The notes under the pieces are model-generated. The model was given only the letters and a program-made list of their open reading frames with translations. It did not search any database and was not told the DNA's origin. DNA of 21,584 bases from a virus. The DNA is taken from IMG/VR virus record IMGVR_UViG_3300001460_000133, positions 6,955 to 28,538 of that record. One strand, written 5' to 3'. The first letter of the stretch is position 1. Each line of letters opens with the position of its first letter. The translations under genes and the position numbers were made by a program. Positions 7,671 to 13,911 of this stretch are shown here, in pieces.

Positions 7671-9713
7671 ATGGCAGAAACATTAATATCTCCCGGAGTA
7701 CTAGCAAGAGAGAATGATTCATCTCAAGTTACTCAAGGCCCAGTAGAAGTAGGAGCAGCAATAATTGGACCTACTATTAAAGGCCCTGTTGAAGTACCAA
7801 CTATAGTTACTTCATATAGCGAATATTTAGCAGTATTTGGTGGATCCGTAACAAGTGGATCTCAACAATATTCTTATTTAAACCAAATAGCAGCTAATAA
7901 CTACTTTAGACAAGGTGGTTCAACTTTATTAGTAACTAGAGTAACATCTGGTTCTTTTACTAGCGCTGCGTCTAATAATTTATTTAATCCCAGAGAAACT
8001 GGTGTAGTAGAAAGATCTAGTCTTACAGGTTCTTTTTCATTTAATAATTTACCAGCAGGTGGAGGATTTAATATTACTTCAAGTGTAGGTAATGGTCCTT
8101 CAGGGGTACAATCAGTTTTAGCAACAAGTACTAGTGGAACAGGAACAGGTATATCAATAACTGCATCATTTACTACATCTCAAAGTATAGGAGATTTTAG
8201 TTTTGGAGGAGGTACAGGATATGCAGTTAATGATACCGTAACATTTTCTTCACAATCTTTAAGTTCTAATAAAGGAAATGGTACTGATATAGTCTTTACT
8301 CTTAGAGCCCAAGACATAATTAATCAAGTTCCATTTACTTTAAGTACAATTTCTGAAGGAGCTATAATGAATAGTTCAGGATCAGAAATTTCAGGAGGTG
8401 CCTTATCAAATGGTTCCCAAGATAATATTAGATGGGAAGTAACAGCAGTTAATACTTCATCTGGAGTATTTAGTTTAGCAGTACGTAGAGGAGATGATAC
8501 TAATAACCAAAAATCAGTCTTAGAGGTATTTAATAATATGTCTTTAGACCCATTAGCTACAAATTATATTGAAAGTGTAATAGGTAATAGCTATTATGGT
8601 AATATAGAAAATGATGCTGGAGATTATTATATTCAACAGCAAGGTTCATATGTTAATAGAAGTAGATATATTTATGTTTCTAATGTTAACGCACCAACTC
8701 CACAATATTTTGATAATGCTGGAAATGCAAAATCTCAATTTACAGGAAGTTTACCTGTAATAAGTTCAGGTTCATTTGGGTCAGCTATAGGATCATTATT
8801 TCCAGGTACAGCTCCGGCTCAATTTAATGAAAACATATCAACGAGCAATGTACAAGGTATTAGTGCTTTAGATTATACTGCATCTATTAATTTATTAACT
8901 AATAAAGATGATTATCAGTTTAATGTGTTAACAGCACCAGGTTTAATACACCAATTACACCCATCACAAGTTAATTTACTTGTAACAACTGCTGAATCTC
9001 GTCAAGATTGCTTATCAGTTATTGATTTAAGAGCTTATGGTTCAACAATTGGAGGAGTAGTAGGACAAGTAAGCGCATTTGATAGTTCATATTCAGCAAC
9101 ATACTGGCCTTGGTTACAATTAGTAGACCCAGATTCAGGAAGAACAATATGGGCACCAGCTTCTACATTAATTTCAGGAGTATATGCCTTTACAGATGCA
9201 TCTTCAGACCCATGGTTCGCACCAGCAGGTTTAACTAGAGGTGGATTAGGTCAAGTAGTTAGAGCCGAAAGAAAACTAACTTCTGGAAATAGAGATAGTT
9301 TATATGAAGCAAATATTAACCCTATTGCTACTTTCCCACAAAGTGGAGTTGTAGTATTTGGTCAGAAAACTTTACAGAAAAAAGCAAGTGCTTTAGATCG
9401 TGTAAATGTAAGAAGATTGTTAATAGCTCTTAAAAGCTATATTGTACAAGTATCAGATGCTTTAGTATTTGAACAAAATACAATTGCTACTAGAAATAAC
9501 TTTTTAACACAAGTTAACCCATATCTAGAATCAGTACAACAAAGACAAGGATTATATGCCTTTAAAGTAGTAATGGATGATACAAATAATACACCAGATG
9601 TTATTGATAGAAATCAATTAATTGGTCAAATATATTTACAACCAACTAAAACAGCTGAATTTATTATATTAGATTTCAATGTACTACCAACTGGAGCAAC
9701 ATTTCCAGCATAA
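7671..9713 (+). CDS. 18: Contractile tail sheath protein (T4 gp18-like)
   Basis: This protein polymerises around the tail tube and contracts to drive injection. It is 680 aa, near T4 gp18 (659 aa). The N-terminus, ISPGVLARENDSSQ, and the following GAAIIGPTIKGPVEVPTIV region are the classic sheath start that forms the inter-subunit strand. Residues about 100-400 are Ser/Gly/Thr-rich and variable, consistent with surface domains. The conserved C-terminal domain (about residues 480-680) contains WPWLQLVDP, PSGYVAG-like aromatic turns, GLTRGGLGQV, INPIATFPQSGVVVFGQKTL, RVNVRRLLIALKS and the final FIILDFNVLPTG strand. All expected parts are present. It is directly followed by the tube gene, as in T4. 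Confidence 0.95.
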   Translation: MAETLISPGVLARENDSSQVTQGPVEVGAAIIGPTIKGPVEVPTIVTSYSEYLAVFGGSVTSGSQQYSYLNQIAANNYFRQGGSTLLVTRVTSGSFTSAASNNLFNPRETGVVERSSLTGSFSFNNLPAGGGFNITSSVGNGPSGVQSVLATSTSGTGTGISITASFTTSQSIGDFSFGGGTGYAVNDTVTFSSQSLSSNKGNGTDIVFTLRAQDIINQVPFTLSTISEGAIMNSSGSEISGGALSNGSQDNIRWEVTAVNTSSGVFSLAVRRGDDTNNQKSVLEVFNNMSLDPLATNYIESVIGNSYYGNIENDAGDYYIQQQGSYVNRSRYIYVSNVNAPTPQYFDNAGNAKSQFTGSLPVISSGSFGSAIGSLFPGTAPAQFNENISTSNVQGISALDYTASINLLTNKDDYQFNVLTAPGLIHQLHPSQVNLLVTTAESRQDCLSVIDLRAYGSTIGGVVGQVSAFDSSYSATYWPWLQLVDPDSGRTIWAPASTLISGVYAFTDASSDPWFAPAGLTRGGLGQVVRAERKLTSGNRDSLYEANINPIATFPQSGVVVFGQKTLQKKASALDRVNVRRLLIALKSYIVQVSDALVFEQNTIATRNNFLTQVNPYLESVQQRQGLYAFKVVMDDTNNTPDVIDRNQLIGQIYLQPTKTAEFIILDFNVLPTGATFPA

Positions 9714-9727
9714 AAACTAAAAAGATA

Positions 9728-9745
9728 AATATTTATAATAAAATA
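9728..9745 (+). promoter_or_regulatory. Putative late promoter element before the tail tube gene
   Basis: AATATTTATAATAAAAT (core TATTTATAA at 9730-9738) lies 26 bases before the ATG. It is a perfect match to the element before the tape measure gene. Confidence 0.6.
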
Positions 9746-9755
9746 AGAAAATAAA

Positions 9756-10244
9756 ATGGCAATATTAGATCCAAACGAAATATTTTTTACAGCTTTTGAG
9801 CCAAAACAAAAGAACAGATTTATTATGTATATAGATGGATTTCCATCGTATATGGTAAAAGGTGTTGGGGCTGTATCATTAACTCAAGGTAGTGTAGCAC
9901 TTAACCATATAAACGTACAACGTTACGTAAAAGGTAAAACTATATGGAATACAATTTCATTTACATTATTTGATCCAATTACTCCATCAGGAGCCCAAGC
10001 TGTAATGGAATGGGTAAGATTACATCACGAATCAGTAACAGGTAGAGATGGGTATTCTGATTTCTATAAAAAAGATTTAACATTTAATGTGTTAGGTCCT
10101 GTAGGTGATATAGTTTCTGAGTGGGTAATTAAAGGAGCAATGATAACAGATGCTTCATTTGGAGATTATTCGTGGGAAGATGCTGATGCTGCTCAAGAAT
10201 TAACATTCACAGTACAACCCGATTATTGTATATTAAACTTCTAA
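9756..10244 (+). CDS. 19: Tail tube protein (T4 gp19-like)
   Basis: Its hexamers stack to form the inner tube through which DNA passes. The 162-aa protein matches T4 gp19 (163 aa) in length. Family features include an N-terminal KQKNRFIMYIDGFPSYMVKG strand pair, a central TLFDPITPSGAQAVMEWV element preceding the helix, a VTGRDGY loop, and a C-terminal beta sheet ending in FTVQPDYC. It follows the sheath and ends at a terminator with a UUCG loop, so sheath and tube form a discrete transcription unit. Confidence 0.95.
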   Translation: MAILDPNEIFFTAFEPKQKNRFIMYIDGFPSYMVKGVGAVSLTQGSVALNHINVQRYVKGKTIWNTISFTLFDPITPSGAQAVMEWVRLHHESVTGRDGYSDFYKKDLTFNVLGPVGDIVSEWVIKGAMITDASFGDYSWEDADAAQELTFTVQPDYCILNF

Positions 10245-10270
10245 AAAAGTTTAAAAATATTTCAAAGAAT

Positions 10271-10298
10271 AGCTTGGCTTCGGTCAAGCTTTTTTTTA
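10271..10298 (+). terminator. Rho-independent terminator with UUCG tetraloop
   Basis: The stem AGCTTGGC (10271-10278) pairs with GTCAAGCT (10283-10290) with one G-T wobble, closing a C(TTCG)G tetraloop, followed by eight or more Ts. It ends the sheath-tube unit. Confidence 0.95.
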
Positions 10299-10302
10299 TA
10301 TT

Positions 10303-10324
10303 AATATGTATCAACGATAAAAAT
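10303..10324 (+). promoter_or_regulatory. Candidate promoter before the gp26-like gene
   Basis: AATATGTATCAACGATAAAAA lies just after the tube terminator and about 20-40 bases before the ATG at 10345. The ATATGTAT core is shared with the stretches after the terminators at 732 and 3803. The match to the main element is partial. Confidence 0.35.
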
Positions 10325-10344
10325 GTTTTAATTAAATAAAGATT

Positions 10345-11073
10345 ATGAGTGAATTTAAATTCCCAACTGAAGAAGTAGACTTACCCTCCAAAGGATTATT
10401 ATATCCTAAAGACAATCCTTTATCTAGTGGTAAAGTAGAAATCAAATATATGACAGCTAAGGAAGAAGATATTTTAACTAATCAATCTTATATCCAAAAA
10501 GGAACTGTCTTAGATAAATTACTTGAATCTGTTGTTATAAATAAATCTATAAAATTAAAAGATTTACTTATAGGAGATAAAAATGCTTTATTAATTGCTA
10601 CACGTATTTTAGGGTATGGTAAAAAATATAACGTTATATTTAAAGGAGAAACAATTGATATAGATTTAACTGAATTAGAAAATAAACCATTTGATTCTTC
10701 ATTATTAATTGAAGGAAAAAATGAACTTGCTTATACCTTACCTCATAGTAATACTAAAATTACTTATAAATTACTAAATGGTCATGATAATGATAAAATA
10801 GATTCTGAGTTAAAGGGATTACAGAAAATTCAAAAAGATAATGTGCCTGAACTAACAACAAGATTAAAACATATAATAACCTCAGTTAATGGAGACGAAG
10901 ATTCTAAATCTATTAGAGAATTTGTTGATGGGTATATGCTTGCAAGAGATTCTAGAGCTTTTCGTGAATATTTAAAAAATAATCAACCCGATGTTGATAT
11001 GTCTATTATTTTAGACAGTGGAGAGGAGGTTGAAGTTCCTTTGGGGCTAAACTTTTTTTGGCCTGACGCCTAA
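10345..11073 (+). CDS. 26: gp26-family baseplate hub / tail assembly protein
   Basis: This 242-aa protein belongs to the T4 gp26/gp51 type of baseplate-hub assembly protein. The start, EFKFPTEEVDLPSKGLLYP followed by YMTAKEEDILTNQSYIQKG (residues about 40-60), is highly typical of gp26 in marine T4-like phages. So is the end, EVEVPLGLNFFWPDA. The final codons cross a T7 run (11053-11059), after which another frame stays open for 94 codons (see 11051-11344). Gene position between tail tube and tape measure is that of tail-assembly chaperones in other tailed phages, which bind the tape measure before tube polymerisation. I therefore infer a chaperone-like role alongside the T4-derived name. Its own promoter is probably the ATATGTAT-containing stretch after the 10271-10298 terminator. 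Confidence 0.88.
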   Translation: MSEFKFPTEEVDLPSKGLLYPKDNPLSSGKVEIKYMTAKEEDILTNQSYIQKGTVLDKLLESVVINKSIKLKDLLIGDKNALLIATRILGYGKKYNVIFKGETIDIDLTELENKPFDSSLLIEGKNELAYTLPHSNTKITYKLLNGHDNDKIDSELKGLQKIQKDNVPELTTRLKHIITSVNGDEDSKSIREFVDGYMLARDSRAFREYLKNNQPDVDMSIILDSGEEVEVPLGLNFFWPDA

Positions 11074-11344
11074 TGGAGCACAACAAGCTAGATTAAATTT
11101 ATTTAACCACATACATCAAATTATTTATCATGGTAATGGTGGTTATGATTTCAACACAGTATATAATATACCAATCTGGTTAAGAAAATATATTTACAAA
11201 GAAATTAGAGACTTTAACAATTCAGCATCACAACCACCAGAAGTTACAGGTGAAAAAACATTAATAGGAAAAGATGGTAAGATTAATACCCCAGCATTTG
11301 CTAAAGCATCTCAGCCATATAAAGGAAAAAGCAGCTACAAATAG
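11051..11344 (+). CDS. Frameshift extension of the gp26-like protein (start-less ORF)
   Basis: This frame is +1 relative to the gp26-like gene. It is open from just after a TAA at 11048-11050 to TAG at 11342-11344, and overlaps the last 23 bases of the upstream gene. It has no ATG, GTG or TTG codon. The product looks genuinely coding: GAQQARLNLFNHIHQIIYHG, then a VYNIPIWLRKYIYKEI segment that resembles small proteins near gp26/gp51 in other T4-like phages as I recall them, then a polar tail. The best explanation is ribosomal slippage at the T7 run 11053-11059 (CTA AAC TTT TTT TGG). A +1 slip gives about 332 aa and a -2 slip about 333 aa of fused protein. This mirrors lambda G/GT and its equivalents. 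An indel or assembly error at the homopolymer is the main alternative. Confidence 0.75.
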   Translation, partial: TFFGLTPNGAQQARLNLFNHIHQIIYHGNGGYDFNTVYNIPIWLRKYIYKEIRDFNNSASQPPEVTGEKTLIGKDGKINTPAFAKASQPYKGKSSYK

Positions 11345-11358
11345 TTGCTTTTTTTAAT
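11326..11358 (+). terminator. Rho-independent terminator overlapping the frameshift ORF stop
   Basis: AAAAAGCAGCTA (11326-11337) pairs with TAGTTGCTTTTT (11342-11353) with one G-T wobble and a CAAA loop, then further Ts. The TAG stop of the frameshift ORF begins the 3' arm. The late-promoter-like element starts within a few bases of it. Confidence 0.85.
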
Positions 11359-11372
11359 ATTTATAATAAAAT
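11356..11372 (+). promoter_or_regulatory. Putative late promoter element before the tape measure gene
   Basis: AATATTTATAATAAAAT with core TATTTATAA at 11358-11366, 24 bases before the ATG at 11382. A terminator hairpin occupies the space where a -35 box would lie, so any promoter here must act without one, as T4 late promoters do. Confidence 0.6.
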
Positions 11373-11381
11373 ACTCTTTAA

Positions 11382-13718
11382 ATGTCTGGATCCGACGAAA
11401 TAAAAAAACAAGCCGAAGCAACAAGGGATTTAAAAAACGAAACCCAAGAAAATCTCAGATATACAAGAGATATTAATAGTGAAATTCGTGATTCCCTTAA
11501 ACTATTAACAGGTGAAAAAGATTTACGTTCATCAACTCTAAAAGCTTTAAAAGAAGCTAATAGTTTAGCTGAAAATCAAGTTGACTTTGCTAAAGCAGGA
11601 TCTAAAGCTTTAATGGACTCTAATGCACTTAGAGAAAAGCAAATAACTTTCCAAAAAAATATTAGTAAATTAACAGCAAATGCTGATGATTTAACTAAAA
11701 AAAGACTAATGGCTCAAAAAGATCTTCAAGCTAATATGTCTAAAATGTCGGAGAAAGACATTAAAAAAGCCCAGCAACAAATAGATCTTTCTCTTAAGTC
11801 TGAAAAAGCACTACAAGGTCAAGCTACAAATCAAAAAGAAAATAAAAAATTATTAGACCAACAAGTATCAGCTGCTGATGAACTTAATAGTTTAGGTAGT
11901 AACAAATTATTTGGGTCTCTTTCGGACATAGCTAAAGCTATTCCTGGTGTTGGTGGTTTAACTAAAGGATTTGACAAAGCAGCAGAGGCCTCTAAAAAGA
12001 TAGGAGCTGATGTATTACAGAAAAAACTAGAAGCTGGAGAAGATGCTTCTCTTAGTATGGGAGAATCGTTATCTGTTGGTTTTAAAGGAGCAGCAGCTGG
12101 AGCAAATGAATTATTAAAAGCTTTTGGACCTATAGCTATTCTGGCAAAAGTATTTCAGGGTATGATGGCAGCAGATAAATCTGCTGGGGAGATAGCTAAA
12201 GGTTTAAATATAAGTACTAAAGAAGCAGGTAAACTATCTGCAGAAATGATATCAACTTCTCAAAGCTCTAAAGAATTAGGAGTTACTTATGAAGGACAAA
12301 AACATGCCCTAAAAGCTATTAATGCTGAATTGGGTACTTCTACAATGATAAGTGCTAAAACCTTAGCTACTTTTTCCCAATTAGAAAAGGTAGCAGGAAT
12401 GACCCAAGAAGAAATGATGGGTATAGGTAAACTATCTTTTGCCACAGGTAAAGATATGAAAAAGATGACAGGAGAATTTTTAGCTCAAGCTAAATCTGCT
12501 TCTTTAAAACAAGGAGTACTACTAAATGAAAAGAAACTAATGGCTGATATATCTAAAGTATCAGCAGCTACAACCTTATCATTAGGTAAAAATCCTAAGG
12601 CAATAGCAAATGCTGTAGCAACAGCTAAAGCTTTGGGTATGGAAATGTCTAAAATAGAAGGTATAGCTGATAGTTTACTTGATTTTGAATCATCCATTGA
12701 AAATGAAATGCAAGCTGAGCTATTATTAGGTAAAGATCTTAATTTAGAAAAGGCAAGAACAGCTGCATTAAATAATGATATGGCTACTGTAGCAGAAGAA
12801 ATTGCTAAACAAGCAGGAAATGCCGCTGATTTTGGAAAACTAGGTAGAATAGAACAACAAGCACTAGCAGCTGCTGTTGGAATGGGTAGAGAAGAATTAG
12901 CTAATATGTTGTATACCCAAGAACAACTACAAGGATTAACAGAAGATGAAGCCACAAAGGCACAAGAAGCATTAGATAAAAGAATTGAAGAAGTAGGAGT
13001 AAAACAAGCTCAACTGGAATTAGAAAAGGATGGTTTTAACGGACTTATAGCTCAAGCTTCTGAAGCAGAAAAAATAAAATTAGCTTCTGAAAAAACAAAT
13101 GAAGCTTTTATGGCGGCAGGTAAAAATCTTTTACCTGTAGTAGAAAAAATGACTGAGTTAGCTACCCTTGCTTCTAGAAATTTAGAATATATGTTAGCGG
13201 CAGTTGCTATATACAAAACATATCAGGCATATCAAAAAGTATCATTATTATTAGAAAAAAGAGGAATAGCTTTAAAAGGCAAGGGAATTGGTAAACAAAT
13301 AGCTACCTTAGCTATAGAGGCAGCAAATTCAGTTGCAAAAATACCGGTAATAGGAGCTGTATTAGCAGTAGCGGCAGGTCTAGGTGCATTTGCTCTTGGT
13401 AAAAGTTTATTAGGAAAAGGCGAATCAGTAGGAGATCTTAACTCACCTGCAAGTGGTATGACACAAGTTTCTACAAAAGAAGGAGGGTTATTTAATTTAT
13501 CTCCAAATGATGATATTGTAGCAGCCCCTGGGGCATCTGCGGCATTAGCAAATGCACAAAGTAGTGGTAAAAGCCCATCTATGCAAAAGTTAGAAGCACT
13601 ACAATCTCAAACAAATGCTTTATTAAGTCAAATACTTTCTAAACAAGGTACTGTACAAATGGATTCCGAAGAGGTAGGTACAGCAGTAGCTATGAATACT
13701 TATGAAATTTCAACTTAA
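11382..13718 (+). CDS. Tail tape measure protein
   Basis: This protein sets tail length and fills the tube lumen before ejection. At 778 aa and about 1.5 angstrom per residue, the known scaling predicts a tail near 115 nm. Residues about 1-170 are Lys/Glu/Gln-rich and strongly helical (coiled coil). Residues about 230-270 and 654-682 are hydrophobic (the latter PVIGAVLAVAAGLGAFALG) and could insert into a host membrane. Residues 270-560 are Ala-rich helices. The C-terminus contains EGGLFNLSPNDDIVAAPG and a second short coiled coil before an Asp/Glu-containing end, a layout common in myophage tape measures. T4 gp29 (590 aa) is the positional counterpart, but I see no sequence match to it. It lies directly after the gp26-like frameshift pair. 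Confidence 0.85.
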   Translation: MSGSDEIKKQAEATRDLKNETQENLRYTRDINSEIRDSLKLLTGEKDLRSSTLKALKEANSLAENQVDFAKAGSKALMDSNALREKQITFQKNISKLTANADDLTKKRLMAQKDLQANMSKMSEKDIKKAQQQIDLSLKSEKALQGQATNQKENKKLLDQQVSAADELNSLGSNKLFGSLSDIAKAIPGVGGLTKGFDKAAEASKKIGADVLQKKLEAGEDASLSMGESLSVGFKGAAAGANELLKAFGPIAILAKVFQGMMAADKSAGEIAKGLNISTKEAGKLSAEMISTSQSSKELGVTYEGQKHALKAINAELGTSTMISAKTLATFSQLEKVAGMTQEEMMGIGKLSFATGKDMKKMTGEFLAQAKSASLKQGVLLNEKKLMADISKVSAATTLSLGKNPKAIANAVATAKALGMEMSKIEGIADSLLDFESSIENEMQAELLLGKDLNLEKARTAALNNDMATVAEEIAKQAGNAADFGKLGRIEQQALAAAVGMGREELANMLYTQEQLQGLTEDEATKAQEALDKRIEEVGVKQAQLELEKDGFNGLIAQASEAEKIKLASEKTNEAFMAAGKNLLPVVEKMTELATLASRNLEYMLAAVAIYKTYQAYQKVSLLLEKRGIALKGKGIGKQIATLAIEAANSVAKIPVIGAVLAVAAGLGAFALGKSLLGKGESVGDLNSPASGMTQVSTKEGGLFNLSPNDDIVAAPGASAALANAQSSGKSPSMQKLEALQSQTNALLSQILSKQGTVQMDSEEVGTAVAMNTYEIST

Positions 13719-13721
13719 CCC

Positions 13722-13738
13722 AATATTTATAATAAAAT
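13722..13738 (+). promoter_or_regulatory. Putative late promoter element before the 52-aa gene
   Basis: AATATTTATAATAAAAT with core TATTTATAA at 13724-13732, 23 bases before the ATG at 13747. It fills nearly all of the 28-base gap after the tape measure stop, which argues that it is functional. Confidence 0.6.
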
Positions 13739-13746
13739 CAATAATT

Positions 13747-13905
13747 ATGAGCATTATAAGCAAATTACAACAAGTAGGTTCAATTTTTTCAAGAGAAAAT
13801 GGAGCTACACCATCAAAACAAGAAGCAGATCTTCAAACCGTAGATTCAATTTTAGGATTAAATGGTGAAACACCATCTAAATATTCCGATAATACACCTA
13901 ATTAG
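13747..13905 (+). CDS. Small protein of unknown function with two NGxTPSK motifs
   Basis: I start this gene at 13747 (52 aa). An upstream in-frame ATG at 13702 would overlap the tape measure end and run through the promoter-like element, giving an unlikely IFIIKSII N-terminus. The protein has a short amphipathic helix (ISKLQQVGSIF) and two related segments: SIFSRENGATPSK (residues 12-24) and SILGLNGETPSK (34-45). It ends in a polar tail. I do not recognise a family. It lies between tape measure and baseplate genes and is followed after six bases by the gp48/gp54-like gene, so a baseplate or tape-measure accessory role is plausible but unproven. Confidence 0.7.
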   Translation: MSIISKLQQVGSIFSRENGATPSKQEADLQTVDSILGLNGETPSKYSDNTPN

Positions 13906-13911
13906 TAAAAT

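Noticed and set aside
11073-11096. ATG overlapping the gp26-like stop as start of a downstream gene
   Set aside because: It is in the third frame and stops after seven codons, so it cannot serve the 94-codon ORF.
12485-12955. 156-codon minus-strand ORF within the tape measure gene
   Set aside because: Long only because Ala/Lys-rich + strand codons lack antisense stops; Ser/Ala-rich composition and no homologous motif.
4712-13738. Reading the repeated element as antisense T4-type TATAAATA late promoters
   Set aside because: The reverse complement does contain TATAAATA, but there are no minus-strand genes to serve and the spacing is fixed relative to + strand starts. Antisense transcription cannot be fully excluded from sequence.
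13702-13746. Longer start (ATG 13702) for the 52-aa protein
   Set aside because: It overlaps the end of the tape measure gene and would translate the promoter-like element; the ATG at 13747 has the same 23-base spacing from that element as other genes.
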